This document shows, one piece after another, positions 1 through 11,179 of a stretch of 64,000 nt of DNA. A program made the position numbers and the translations under genes. The stretch is from Sphaeramia orbicularis (taxonomy: Eukaryota; Chordata; Actinopteri; Kurtiformes; Apogonidae): positions 54,928,594 through 54,992,593 of the forward strand of contig NC_043973.1 in assembly GCF_902148855.1 (NCBI RefSeq), in the 5' to 3' direction. Position 1 is the first letter of the stretch, and each line of letters begins with the position of its first letter. Under the pieces are notes generated by a model. The model saw nothing but the letters and a program-made list of their open reading frames with translations. It did not search any database and was not told where the DNA came from.

Positions 1-1290
1 AGTCCTCTCCCCCTCTGTCTTCCCAAGAGGGAAGAGAAACGTGATATTTTTGAATATTCACGAGGAGGCATTTTCCCGCCGAAAACAGACAAAGAAGGCA
101 ACGCCCCAAGGCATCGATAACTCATCTATATGCACGAGGAAGGTGTGGCAAGCTGGTTTTTGGACAAACTATAAAAGTAAATGAAACCAACTTTTCAGCA
201 GAGCTTTTTCCACCCTCGCTGCTCTCACCTAAGCAAGGAGTCTTTTCCATCTCGGGAGTCTTTTCCACCTCTCGCAGGCTCTCACAGAGCAGAGCTTTTT
301 CCACCCTTGCTGCTCTCACCTACGCAAAGAGAAGAGCTATCTCCACCTCTTCTGAGCTCTCACCTACGCAAAGAGCTTTCTCCAAGGAGTCTTGACCATC
401 TCCTTGGCTCTCAGAGCTGTTCTATCCTCTAAGCTCTCCAAAGAGCTTTATCATCTTCGCTGTTCTCCACTTCTCCTGGTGAGCTTTCCAGAACCAGCCG
501 CCAGAGCCAGCTGTGAACCTCCTCCAGCCAGCAGAACTTCAGAACTCCAGACCTTCAGGCCTCCAGCGCAAGCACGTCGCTTCACAGCCTGCTCCTGCTT
601 CGAACTACGTCAGAAGACTTCATCCATCCGCCGTCAAGGCCGTGCCAGTTGCTGCATCCGCACCACAACAACTTGTAAGAAAACTTGCTCCTGATTTATC
701 TGAGTTGGTGTTATTCCAAGTTAAGTAGGTTTACCTCAACGTAACCTCACTAACATTATAATCTCTTGAATATAGCTATCTGCCAACTTAATTTACATAT
801 TCTCCTGTCCATAATCTCCTGCTCCTTTTGTTGTATTTGTCTCTTGTCTTTATGTTATTTGTGTGTCTTAGTTTAGTTAATAAAGTATTTATATGTATAT
901 AAATCCATTGCCTCAGTTGTGCTTTGTGTACTATTATTCACACATGGGTTCACTGTGCAGTCCACGAACTATCAACCTATGCAAGATTTCCAAATTATTG
1001 TTTTGAGTTGATTTAAGTTTAAGTTTGGTTATAAATCTATAATTAAATTAATCAATAAATCAACACTCAATTAATAAATAATTTGGTATCCAATTCTTGC
1101 TACACTTTTCAAATCTGATTACACACACACAAGTTGTTTTACACATTTGCAGACTGTTGTACAGACACACAAATCTCATCACGCATTTACAGATTCATTT
1201 ACACATTTGCAAATCCGACTGCACACAGACAGATTGAAATACGGACATTCAACTCTCCACACGCATTTGATAATAATATTGCTAAAATAA
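1..1290. other. Unassigned non-coding region left of the V cluster
   Basis: No gene is recognised. Bases 190-420 hold imperfect short tandem copies built around GAGCTTT and CTCTCACCTA(A/C)GCAAAGAG. A possible polyadenylation signal AATAAA lies at 879-884. Bases 1110-1250 hold loose repeats of ACACATTTGCA. Short open frames here look like chance or repeat translations. The boundary near 1300 is abrupt: to its right the sequence matches V-gene 3' flanks found at 7870 and 21560. This stretch may therefore be the end of an inserted element, but no termini are visible. Confidence 0.4.
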
Positions 1291-1299
1291 TGGCCCCAT

Positions 1300-1418
1300 A
1301 CTTTGACTGTCCTCATTGAACCATCCTACTCCATTAGTGGTGCTGAGCCACTGACCAACTCCAGACACAAACAGTACTTTGGTCCAGACCATTGAAAGGA
1401 CAAATAACCATGAATATA
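1300..1418 (+). repeat. Orphan V-gene 3' flank (left half)
   Basis: This stretch matches the DNA downstream of the B-family V segments at 7870-7985 and 21565-21675 almost base for base. It continues at about 3547-3620, on the other side of an inserted LINE. No V exon precedes it, so it is a duplication remnant without its V gene. Confidence 0.75.
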
Positions 1419-3546
1419 TGGTGTATCAGTGACACCATTTTAAACCAAGGTGATTAAAACTAAAACTGAACCCTGGCTGAATGAAACCATTCGAGCTGTC
1501 AGACGTGAGTGCAGAAGGACAGAACTCAAGTGCAAAAAAGATAAACTCCAGATATTCTTTAAAATGATGGACTGCTGGCACCATTATCAAACTGCTGTGA
1601 AAGATGCTAAGAGAAAACACCTGTCGGACATTATTCTGAAAAACTGCCAAAATCCCCGTGTTTTATTCAGGACTATTAATTCTGTTCTTAAAGCCCTGCA
1701 CTTTATGAAGACATCCCTTGTTGCCTGTGAAAACTTTCTTCAGTATTTTAGTGACAACGTCACCCTCACCAGGGCTTAGATCTCACCACCTGGTTGTGAT
1801 CCTTCAGTCCCTGTCACCTGCTCCACTGTGTTTGATCAGTTTGAGTCTGTGACTCTGTGCCTTTTAAAAGAGACTGTTGGTCTTCTGAAGCCCACAGGTT
1901 CTTCAAATGATTCCATCCCTCCCCGTTTCTTAAGGAGGTCTTTGCCACTGCAGGTCCATCCATTCTCACTGTCATTAACAGCAGTTTGGCCTCTGGTAAA
2001 GTCCCAGAAAACTTCAAACATGCTGTAGTTCAACCACTAGTTAAAAAAAACAGATCTAGATCCCTCAGTGTGTTCTAATTACAGGCCCATTTCCAAACTG
2101 CCTTTTCTCTCAAAGGTTCTGGAAAAGATGGTTTATATTCAACTACTTGCCTTTCTGAAGGAGCACAGTATTTTAGAGACTTTTCAGTCTGGTTTAAAAA
2201 CACTACATAGTACAGAATCAGCTCTTCTGACAGTTTTTAATGATATTTTATTAGCCACTGACTCTGGGGATTGTGTTGTTCTTTTGCTTCTTGTTTTATC
2301 TGCAGCCTTTGATACCGTGGATCATGAAATCCTGATAGATGTTCTGGAGCGCTGGGTGGGTGGGCTTCAGAGACACAGCTCTAACCTTACTGACAGGACA
2401 TTTTGTGTCAGCCTTGGTGATGCTATGTCCTCTCCTTCCCCTTTCTTATATGGTGTCCCACAAGGTTCGATTTTGGGTCCTGTACTTTTTTCCCTATATC
2501 TACTCCAACTAGGTTCCTTACTGAGGAAACACGGTATTTCGTTTGTATGCACGATAGTCAAATTTATATGCCTCTAAAAAAGAACCCTTCCACTGTCAGA
2601 CCACTACTTCATTGTCTCCATGACATTAAGGCATGGACGGCTCGTAATTTTTTATATTTCATTGACGATAAGACTGAGGTTATGGTGTTTGGTGGTTCAA
2701 CTGGAGTCTCCCCAATAGAGCTGGGTTATTTGGCTCAGTACAAAAAGCCAGTTATCAAAAACCTGGGTGTTAAAATGGACCCTGACTTTAAACTTCATAG
2801 TCATTTAAAGGCAGTTGTGAAGTCAAGCTTTTTTCACTTAAGGCAGTTAGCCAAAGTGAAGCCAGTCATCCGAAAGCACCATTTTGAGATGGTAATCCAT
2901 GCCTTCATCATCACTTGGCTGGACTATCGTAATGCTTTGTATTTGGGCATTAGTGGGTCTTCCATCACTTGTCTTCAAAGAGTGCAAAATGCCGCTGTGC
3001 GTCTCTTAACTGGCACTTGTAAATATGAGCACATTTCTCCGGTTTTAGCGTCGCTCCACTGGCTGCCTTTCCATTTTAGAATCCATTTTAAAATACTTTT
3101 ATTTTTTTTTAAATCCCTCCATGGTCTTGCACCGCCCTACCTCTCTGAGCTCCTTCACACATACACTCCCACTCACTCTCTGAGATCAGCTGATCAGCTG
3201 CTTCTGATGGTGCCTAAAACAACGTGAAGGCTACAAGGAGATGGGGCCTTTGCTGGTTCTGGTCCCAGACTGTGGAACAACCTGCCTCTGTACATCAGAC
3301 AGGCCTCCTCCTTGCCTGTTTTTTAATCTCTTCTTAAAAACCACCTGTTCTCCTTGGCCTTTTAACACTCGTGCAATGCTGGCATTTTGTTTCTGTTTTT
3401 TTATATTTTCACTTATTTTATTTGATTTGATTCTAATGTTTTTAATGCTTTGATTAATTTGTATTATGCTTTTATTCTTCTGTACAGCACTTTGGTTCAC
3501 TGTGGTTGTTTTAAAGTGCTTTATAAATAAAGTTGGATTGGAAAGT
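1419..3546 (+). mobile_element. L2/CR1-type LINE, 5'-truncated and decayed
   Basis: A non-LTR retrotransposon lies in the sense direction inside the orphan V flank. Recognisable parts in order are a pre-RT region (about 1450-1780), RT motifs SNYRPISKLPFLSKVLEK (from 2074), AFDTVDHEIL and YGVPQGSILGPVLF (near 2450), and a C-terminal region with QNAAVRLLTGT and LASLHWLP (near 2985-3065). The 3' end has AATAAA just before the insertion point. The frame is interrupted near 1780, 2030 and 2570. The catalytic YADD box is degraded to a HDSQIY-like reading, so the RT is dead. The clade call rests on resemblance to fish L2 (Maui-type) RTs. Target duplication is short or absent. Confidence 0.8.
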
Positions 3547-3883
3547 ACATGACAACAGAGGAAACCAGTGTCAACCAGAGGAAAACTGCACAGAGAAAGG
3601 CCCTGGTCCGCCTGGACCCTGAACCAGGACCTTCTGACTTCCTACAATAGTGTTGAACACTGAGTCACTGCTGTTGGGATGTGACCTACAATCACATGAA
3701 CAAAGACAGAATGTCAATCTAGACCCTGATAACATCAGTTTACCACATTCATCCAATCATGACTCTGGTGGGAGGGGCTAATATCTGAGGGGAGGAGTCA
3801 ATGTGAAGACCTGAAGAGAAACAAACAGAGAATTGAGAAGATGTGAATGTTCTTGGTCTGTCTCCTCCCCTCTCACTGCAGAC

Positions 3884-4324
3884 ATGAAACACTGGCTGAG
3901 AAACATCCTGATTCTGACTCTCTGGATAGGTAACTCTAGAAACCTACTGACTGTTCAACTGGAATCAATCATCTGTATTGATTCATCTCTTCCTCTGCAT
4001 GTTCTGTTCTTCCCCAGAGTGTAAAGGAGAAGACAAAGTGACCCAGCCAACAGGAGATGTCACTGCTGTTCAAGGACTCACACTGACTCTACAATGTACA
4101 TTTGAGACCAGCAGCACTAATGCATATCTGTACTGGTACAAACAGGAAGTGAATGATTATCCCAGATACATGTTAAAGAGACACAGATCAGGATCAGAAA
4201 CAATTAAAGCTCCCGAGTTCCAGGATGACAGATTTGACGCCGAGATCAACCAGACCTCATTTCCTCTGAAGATCCAGAAGCTTCATGTGTCAGACTCTGC
4301 TGTGTACTACTGTGCTCTGCAGCT
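3884..4324 (+). CDS. TRAV: TCR alpha/delta V segment V1 (family A), open
   Basis: This germline V segment supplies the variable domain of a TCR alpha (or delta) chain after RAG joining. Leader exon 3884-3929 encodes [15 protein letters not shown]. An 88-bp intron (GT...AG) follows, then the V exon 4018-4324 starting [15 protein letters not shown]. Both canonical cysteines (LQC, YYC), the FR2 Trp (YWYKQ) and the DSAVYYCAL end of FR3 are present. The frame is open through the leader splice (phase 1). The RSS starts directly after CALQL. It faces the J-C cluster on the opposite strand, so joining would be by inversion. Alpha versus delta use cannot be told from sequence. Nearest relative here is the segment at 22093. 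Confidence 0.92.
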
Positions 4325-4362
4325 CACAGTGACAGGAAACAGCAAAACTCTGAACAAAAACC
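4325..4362 (+). promoter_or_regulatory. V1 RSS, 22-bp spacer
   Basis: Consensus heptamer CACAGTG at 4325-4331, 22-bp spacer, consensus nonamer ACAAAAACC at 4354-4362. This is the long-spacer class expected at V segments. Confidence 0.92.
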
Positions 4363-4555
4363 TCTGGAGCAAAGACAACACAGTACTACACAACATCCAC
4401 GAGAGGGACTCACACACTGTTAGATGCAAATGTTCTGTTGCAGTGCAGAAGAATTAGTCCTGAATCCAATCCATGTTTTCCCTCTTTTCTCCGGTTGACT
4501 TTGTGACCATCAGATTGTCTTTGAGTCCGTTTTAGTTCTATTACTCAATCAGACA

Positions 4556-5722
4556 CTGTTGGATATTAAACACTGTAGTACAGGAGTACCACAAGGCTGT
4601 GTGCTTTCACCAATACTTTTTATACTGCACACCAATGACTGCAGCAAAGTAAACCCCAACAGTTTTATCTTTAGATTTACAGATGACACAGCAATTGTGA
4701 GTTTTCTGCATAAGGACATGGACACTTTGTATACCATGATAAGATCAATACATTTATTAAGTGGTGTGACAAAAACCATCTGGTTTTAAACATGACAAAA
4801 ACACAACAGATTGTTCTTGACCCGAGGCAAGTGACCACACACTAGCCAGCAGTCATTAAAGACCAGACTGTCAATCAAGTGACCACACACGAGCCAGCGG
4901 TCATTAAAGACCAGACTGTCAATCAAATGACCACACACGAGCCAGCGGTCATTAAAGACCAGACTGTCAATCAAGTGGCCACATACAGACACCTAGGGGT
5001 CCATATCCATAACCTTCTTAGCTGGAAACCACACATAGACAACTTGTGCAATAAACTGCAGCAAAGACTGTATTTTTTCAGAGGACTGAGGCTGTATGGG
5101 GTCAGCAAGCAGATTATGCAGATTTTTTACAGAGCTATCTTAGAGAGCCTCATCAGATATGGCATCACAGTCTGGTACGGCAACGTATCAATCCAACTGA
5201 AGAACAGGCTGGACAATACGCACAAAACAGCAATGAAGATTGTAGGTATGAGAGAATATCAGTCCCGAGATGATCTGTAAAACCAGTCAGCCAGGAATGA
5301 AGCAAGAAAAATCTCTTCAGACCTGACACATCCATTGTCCTCCGAATATGAACTTCTTCCATCAGGAGAAGATTTCATATGCCAAAGTGCAAAACTAACT
5401 GCTTCAAGTTATCATTTGTCCCAGCGTCCATGAAGCTGCTGAACAATGTTAAAAACTAGTGAAATAGAGCAACGTGCAAAAAACACACAGCACTTGAGCA
5501 CTTTTCACTTTTTTTTTCTGCACTTTAGGCATCTCTATATGTTCCATGTTGTGGTTGTCAAATGTAGTCCATGTCTGCCTTAAGTGAAAGATGAACTGTC
5601 ATTGTTGTAATGTGTCCATGTGATGAAGTTTTTGATCTTTTCTTGTGAAGTAATGATATGTAGCACTGAGCCCGAGATGAATTTCCCTCAGGGGACAATA
5701 AAGTTTATTTTACTTTACTGTG
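4556..5722 (+). mobile_element. LINE 3' portion (Rex1/CR1-like, clade tentative)
   Basis: RT fragment: TGVPQGCVLSPILFILHTND (near 4583), a FTDDTAIV box corresponding to FADD (near 4677), then HLGVHIHNLLSWKPHIDNLC, RLYFFRGLRLYGVSKQ and YGITVWYGN (to about 5185). A 3' tail with GAATTTCCCTCAGGGGACAATAAA at 5680-5702 is typical of a widespread fish LINE group. The frame is broken near 4788 and 5278. The RT thumb region contains an in-frame 48-bp triplication, listed separately. It is a dead 5'-truncated copy between V1 and V2. Confidence 0.75.
4828..4971 (+). repeat. 48-bp tandem triplication inside the LINE
   Basis: Three near-identical 48-bp units start at 4828, 4876 and 4924 (each about CAAGTGACCACACAC...GACTGTCAAT). 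A partial fourth begins at 4972. Because 48 is a multiple of three, the duplication keeps the RT frame. Confidence 0.9.
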
Positions 5723-5729
5723 TTACTGT

Positions 5730-6785
5730 AGACCCTGGAACACCTCCAGGTCTGCTTCATCTGGATCCTTATTTCCTTCACTTTTCTGTGGTCTTCAGAA
5801 CAGAACCTCGGACTGATCTCTGTAATCTGTCCAACATCCCTAATGTTTGGAAATCTGCACATGTTCTCCCTTTGGTCAATGTCTAAATTTAGTGTCTTGT
5901 TAAAAGTTCTTGATCACTGTGGTTTTCTTACAAAATGAAAAACATAATTTTTTGATTAGATGTTCTTTACATTAACCCCAACATCATTAATCCCAGAAAC
6001 TCCAAACAGCTCTTTTCAACAATAAACCACCTCCTAAACCCCCGAAGCCAAAGTCACATAGAATCCACAGCCCAACAGTGTGAAAACTTCTTACATTTAT
6101 TCACAGGTTAGGTCGATACCATGGGCTCTTAGCTTTCAAACTCTACCCCTCCTTCTCCATCATCTACCAAAATAAAACCTTGTTCTTTCAGTGTCTTTGC
6201 TGAGGTCACACAGAGCCAGTTGAAAGTCTAATCAAATAAATAAATCCACCCACCTGTTCCCTGGAGCCCTTCCCTACAGCCCTCATCCAATCAAACCTTA
6301 GTGCCATTAGCCCTCTGATCACACGCATTAGAAACCCTTCACTACAGTCTGGACTTCTTCCATCCTCACTCCAAACCACGGTCATCAAAGCTCTCCTGAT
6401 AAAACCTTATCTGGACGCTGGTCTTCTCTCCACCTACCAGCCCATCTCCCATTCCTTTCCAAGGTGTTCCAAAATGCTGTTGACTCACAACTACAAGACC
6501 ATCTTCAACTTCACTCCCTCTATGAGAAGTTCCAGTCTGGTTTCCGTTCTCAGAAACTGAACTAGTCGGGGTCACCAATGACCTTGGAATGTCTGCAGAT
6601 GCTGGTTCTCCTTCCCCTGCTCATTCTCCTCAACCTCACTCTGACCTTTGACACTGTCAACCACCACATCCTCCTCAACTGCCTCCACACTGATACCGGT
6701 CTCTGTCACACCACTATGGACTGGTTCACCTCCTGTCTCTGGTAGGACTGAGTGTGTCAGCCTGGGTAATTCCAAGTCCTCAACA
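5730..6785 (+). mobile_element. L2-like LINE remnant upstream of V2
   Basis: Short broken matches to LINE ORF2 are seen: NLSNIPNVWKSAHVLPLV (near 5828), PNIINPRNSKQLFSTINHLL (near 5980) and the RT reading around 6400-6780. Bases 6385-6785 are nearly identical to 8040-8440, so this remnant was copied along with the V blocks. No frame longer than about 90 codons survives. Confidence 0.65.
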
Positions 6786-7201
6786 GCCCTCTTTGAACCT
6801 TCTCAACATAAACACTGTCATTGAAATTGTCCTGCAGCAAAGCGTCTACAGAAGCGTCTTCTAGTTGTTACCATTTGACCAAATGTTGTTTGCTTGTAGA
6901 GGAAACATCAGGAGTAGTGGACCTTCTCAAAGCCCTTCACTGCCTCCAATAGAATTCCTGGGTCTCAAACAGAGCTCAGGTTCATATCCAAGAATTCACT
7001 CAAGGACTGGACACATTGTCAACACATTTACTTGTACAAACCTGAGCTGACTGGAACATTTGGCCTGAAAATCTAGTTGGAATGGGACTGTCCTGGACAT
7101 TTAGAAGGTGACAGTGTCAGTGTTGGTGTTGATGCAGACTAAACACAGATCAGTGCCTTCTTTGGACTGGTTGGAGCTCACAGTTCCTCTGCACTGCCCA
7201 T

Positions 7202-7646
7202 ATGAATGCTCTGTTTATCTGGGTGTTGTTGGCTGCTCTGTGCCTTGGTATGAACCCACTGTGTTTGGCTGATATCAGTCACACACTGGCTGGATTCTCC
7301 AACAGAACACTGACACTGTTTGTGGCTGTTTTACAGAATGCAGAGGCCAAAAAGACAACGTGATGCAACCACAAGGAGATGTGACGGCTGCTGAAGGAGA
7401 GGCAGTAACTCTGGGCTGTCAATACAACAGCAGTTCTCCCACTAATTCTCTGTACTGGTACAAACAGGAAGGAAACAGTCGGCCCACATTCATCCTGAAC
7501 CGACTCACACTGGACCAAGGAACCACAGCAGAGACGTTCAAGGAAAGATTCACATCCACACTGGATCAAACATCAAGATCAGCTCCTCTGAAGATCCAGA
7601 AGCTTCATGTGTCAGACTCTGCTGTGTACTACTGTGCTCTGCAGCC
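7202..7646 (+). CDS. TRAV: TCR alpha/delta V segment V2 (family B), open
   Basis: Leader exon 7202-7247 (MNALFIWVLLAALCL), 89-bp intron, V exon 7337-7646 beginning ECRGQKDNVMQPQGDVTAAE. First Cys in TLGCQYNSSS, FR2 Trp in LYWYKQ, second Cys in SAVYYCAL. The frame is continuous and the splice sites are canonical. CDR1 (NSSSPTNS) carries a possible N-glycosylation site. It is nearly identical to the segment at 13295, so the two are recent duplicates. About 420 bp of upstream flank is shared with 12750-13290 and 20370-20900. Confidence 0.92.
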
Positions 7647-7684
7647 CACAGTGACAGGAAACAGCAAAACTCTGAACAAAAACC
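7647..7684 (+). promoter_or_regulatory. V2 RSS, 22-bp spacer
   Basis: Heptamer CACAGTG at 7647-7653, 22-bp spacer, nonamer ACAAAAACC at 7676-7684. The sequence is essentially identical to the V1 signal. Confidence 0.92.
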
Positions 7685-8029
7685 TCTGGAGCAAAGACAA
7701 CACAGTACTACACAACATCCACTAGAGGGACTCACACACTGTTCACCTTCAGAGGAAAACACAACAAATGCTGTCCCAGTTTAGAAGAATCCACCCAGTG
7801 AGTCTTTTCTCCACAACAGAACACAGTCTGACCAAATTACCACCTTCACCTTTCCTGTCCACGTAGACTTTGATTGTCCTCATTGAACCATCCTACTCCA
7901 TTAGTGGTGCTGAGCTACTGACCAACTCCAGACACAAACAGTACCTTGGTCCAGACCATTGAAAGGACAAATAACCATGAATATGACAACAGAGGAATCC
8001 AGTGTCAACCAGAGGAAAAACAGGAAAAC

Positions 8030-8680
8030 TGTCCCTTGTCATCAAAGCTCTCCAGATAAAACGTCATCTGGACCCTGGTCTCCTCTCCAGCTACCGGCCC
8101 ATCTCCCATTCCTTTCCAAGGTGTTCCAAAAAGCTGTTGACTCATAACTACAAGACCATCTTCAACTTCACTCCCTCTATGAAAAGTTCCAGTCTGGTTT
8201 CAGTTCTCAGAAACTGCACTAGTCAGGGTCACCAATGACCTTCGTATGTCTGCAGATGTTGGTTCTCCTTCCCCTGCTCATTCTCCTCAACCTCACTCTG
8301 ACATTTGACATCGTCAACCACCACATTCTCCTCAACTGCCCCGACACTGATACTGGTCTCTGTCACACCACTATGGACTGGTTCATCTCCTGTCTCTGGT
8401 AGGACTGAGTGTGTCAGCCTGGGTAATGCAGAGTCCTCAACAGCCCTGGTCACCTATGGTGTCCCTCAGGGGTCTGTCCTGGTCCCACTCCTCTTCATCC
8501 TATACATGCTGCTACTCAGCCGTATCATCAGCCGTCATGGCGTCTGCTTTCATTGTTACGCTGATGACACAAAACTGAACCTAAGAGCTCACCTCAACCC
8601 GTCCTCTACCTCACCATCTTCATCTTCATCATCATCATCACCCCTTCCTCCACTCACCACCCTCACTACCTCTTGGTGAA
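8030..8680 (+). mobile_element. L2-like LINE RT remnant upstream of V3
   Basis: Broken RT readings include SSYRPISHSFPRCSKKLL (near 8089), [18 protein letters not shown] (near 8455) and [18 protein letters not shown] (near 8530). The YADD box is intact, but the upstream frame is disrupted. A CATCATCATC microsatellite and a proline-rich stretch follow at 8610-8665. A second copy of the 3' half lies at 15199-15475, as part of the block duplication. Confidence 0.75.
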
Positions 8681-8689
8681 TAATTGAGG

Positions 8690-8784
8690 GAGGAGCTGAT
8701 CTGATCCTGAACTACACAAGATGCAACAACTGATCTATTCAACACAGTTCAATCTACAAACCAGGAACATTCCCTTTATTCAAC
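8690..8784 (+). promoter_or_regulatory. Conserved 5' flank of C-family V segment (V3)
   Basis: About 95 bp directly before the leader ATG are almost the same before all four C-family segments (also 11088-11179, 15485-15578 and 17872-17962), starting GGAGCTGATCTGATCCTGAA. This probably covers the proximal promoter and 5' UTR. No TATA box is evident. Confidence 0.5.
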
Positions 8785-9226
8785 ATGCTGGACCTGGATT
8801 ACTGGATGGTTTATGGGTTGATTCTAACCATTACAACACGTATGTTTGGTTCTGTACCAGTCACAATTAAACAGCTTTGAAACTGGATTCACTGATTGAC
8901 TTTATTCCAGGTTGAATTAACAGAACTCTGTCTTTTCCAGGTGTCGACTGTGAGGAACTGAGTCCAGTCAAGAATGAAGAGTCCAGTTTAGAAGGAAACT
9001 CTGTTACTCTCACATATAAATACTCGAAAACAGCGACATTCAGTGATGAGTTCTACTGGTATCGACAATATCCAGGAAAACCAGCTGAGTTTCTAATCTT
9101 TCACGTTGGAATACAAAATGCATCAAACCACAGACTGTTTGTGGAAGCACATGGAGAAAAGGTCCAAGTGCAGATCTCCTCTGCTGCAGTGTCAGACTCT
9201 GCTGTGTACTACTGTGCTGTGAGGCC
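8785..9226 (+). CDS. TRAV: TCR V segment V3 (family C), open but lacking first Ig cysteine
   Basis: Leader exon 8785-8839 (MLDLDYWMVYGLILTITT), 101-bp intron, V exon 8941-9226 (VDCEELSPVKNEESSLEG). FR2 is FYWYRQYPGKP and FR3 ends [11 protein letters not shown]. The residue at the usual first Cys is Tyr (VTLTYKYSK). The only other cysteine, in VDCEE, sits at the leader/mature junction and is not the normal partner. The same Tyr occurs in all four C-family copies. The frame is otherwise open with a good RSS, so the segment can probably rearrange. Whether the domain folds without the B-F disulfide is unknown. Its leader end differs from V5 and V9. Confidence 0.85.
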
Positions 9227-9264
9227 CACAGTGACAGGAAACAGCAAAACTCTTAACAAAAACC
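9227..9264 (+). promoter_or_regulatory. V3 RSS, 22-bp spacer
   Basis: Heptamer CACAGTG at 9227-9233 and nonamer ACAAAAACC at 9256-9264. The spacer differs from that of V2 by one base near its end. Confidence 0.92.
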
Positions 9265-9455
9265 TCTGGAGCAAAGACAACAAAGTACTACACAACATCC
9301 ACTAGAGGGCGACGTCGTCAGGTCGGTGCTGCATGACTTGTGCACTGTGTTCAACCATTCAGTCAATAATAACTGCTGCTGTGCAGAGAACAGTTCCCAC
9401 ACTGAATGTTGAACATCAGCCACTTTGTCCTGTTGATTTCAACCTTGTTGTACAG

Positions 9456-9895
9456 ATGGAACATTGGCTGTGGATTCTTCTCACTGCTCTGGGCTTTGGT
9501 AACACAACATCTGGACATGGTTTTAGACAGTACTGGAAAGCTGAAATTTGTCAAAATTATTTCACTTTCAAATGTTCTTCATCTCCTCCTTTTAGGTTCA
9601 ATATCTGTGAACAGTATCCGACCACGGGAAGTTGAAGTCAGTGAAACAGAAGGAAAATCTGTTACATTGACCTGCGACACTGAGGACTCAGACTCCGACA
9701 TTTACCTTCACTGGTACAGGCAGCATTCTGACCTTCGGCCTCCTCAGTTCATCCTCTGGAAAAAAGCACAGAATTCCCCATCTCAGTATATCCCTGATGG
9801 CCGATTTACATCTGAAACACCAGACCAGACCACACAGCTGACCATCAAAGACCTAACCCTGGCAGACACAGCTCTGTACTACTGTGCTCTAGAAA
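9456..9895 (+). CDS. TRAV: TCR V segment V4 (family D), open
   Basis: Leader exon 9456-9498 (MEHWLWILLTALGF), 97-bp intron, V exon 9596-9895 (GSISVNSIRPREVEVSETEG). First Cys in VTLTCDTED, FR2 HWYRQHSDLRPPQFILW, and FR3 ending LADTALYYCALE. The frame is open with all landmark residues. It starts only 191 bp after the V3 nonamer, and the same tight pairing recurs at V7/V8. The V3 flank and this leader are separated by GAGGGCGACGTCGTCA at 9305, a CRE-like motif that recurs before the other two D copies and may be a promoter element (inference). Family D has its own unrelated RSS spacer. Confidence 0.92.
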
Positions 9896-9934
9896 CACAG
9901 TGATCCAAAGTGGAGAAGAGGCTGTACAAAAACC
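9896..9934 (+). promoter_or_regulatory. V4 RSS, 23-bp spacer
   Basis: Heptamer CACAGTG at 9896-9902, exactly 23-bp spacer, nonamer ACAAAAACC at 9926-9934. It matches the consensus at every heptamer and nonamer position. The spacer is unrelated to those of families A, B and C. Confidence 0.93.
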
Positions 9935-10399
9935 TGAACACACAGATCTGACTACTCTGCACAGAGGAGGGAAGTGGGATTGAACCCACAGCTTCAGATC
10001 AGATGGATTCTGCTCATTCCTGTTTGATCACAGTCACTGTGGCTACAGCTGCCAATCAAACACTGTGGGAGAAGTCACACTCTCCTCAAACACACATCAG
10101 TACCAAACCAGCTGATGACACTAAACACACAGATCCCAGCCTTATTCTACAGTAGCTTTGGGTTTCCTCTGTTGAGGAGTTGGTGTTTTTCAAACTCTGT
10201 GTGCTTCCACCTTTCCCAGAGAAGTGGCAAAACCTCCAACTCATCTCATCAACCTTCCCATGACCAAGTCACACATGGACACATTTGTGGAGAAGCTACT
10301 AATGCACTCATCTCCTCCAACTGTAGCTTGTGTACAGCTGTGACCAGGGAGACCCCGCCTCCCCACCCTCAGTTTGGCTGGAGAACCAGTAGCTGCCAC

Positions 10400-10915
10400 C
10401 ATCTTCTGAGATCCCAACTTACGCATTGGGCCCATGTCACAGAAAGTAATGCTTTATGAAGATGACATCTTGTTCTTTGGTAGTGATCCACACATTTCCA
10501 TCCCAGCTCTGTCACTGATTAGCAGCTCATTTGATGGGTTTTCAGGTTCCATGATCAATGGGTCTAAATATGAGGTTCCTCTCCTCACAACATACTGTCC
10601 CAAACCTTGATTTCATTCAGGAACTGTAGATGGTGGCTTCAGGGTATCAGGTGTGTTGAGTCCTATTCCGTCCTCATCTATCAGACATTATGAAGGTCAA
10701 TATAGCAGCATTAGAGGAATAAATCCACCTGGACATGGACAGATGGACACCCCTTCACTGACCTTTATGGACAAAGGATAATGTTGATCAATTAATGGAG
10801 TCCCTACATTCAGTTTCATATTGAAGTCACTTCCTGTGCCACTTCCACTCCAGTATTTCCACAGGTCCAATCAGCTGGGTTTACCTTTGATTTGGAACGG
10901 AAAAGGAGGTCAGAG
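10400..10915 (+). mobile_element. L1-type LINE ORF2 remnant between V4 and V5
   Basis: A broken reading around 10440-10550 gives MLYEDDILFFGSDPHISIPA, the RT box of fish L1 (Swimmer-like) elements with the YADD Ala changed to Glu. Further on, PLPLQYFHRSNQ-like residues near 10850 fit the later part of an L1 ORF2. Several stops interrupt it. A duplicate lies at 17190-17712, where YADD is intact. Confidence 0.65.
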
Positions 10916-11179
10916 CATCATCTGATCTGGACTGGACAAACTCATGGTCTAAGAGCTCAGAGCAGAAGGATGGACAGATGTAGAGATCTGAACAAAAGCC
11001 ATCCATACATAGGAGGAACAAAAAGACTGGACCAGTCAAAGAGGAGACACTGAAGAGGAGGAAGAGGAGGAGGAGGAGGAGGAGGAGGAGCTGATCTGAT
11101 CCTGAACTCCACAAGACACAACAACTGATCTATTCAACACAGTTCAATCTACAAACCAGGAACATTCCCTTTATTCAAC

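Noticed and set aside
1-1290. Possible retroelement terminal region (AATAAA at 879, TATA-like AT stretches)
   Set aside because: No matching terminal repeats, target duplications or coding remnants could be seen, so no element was called.
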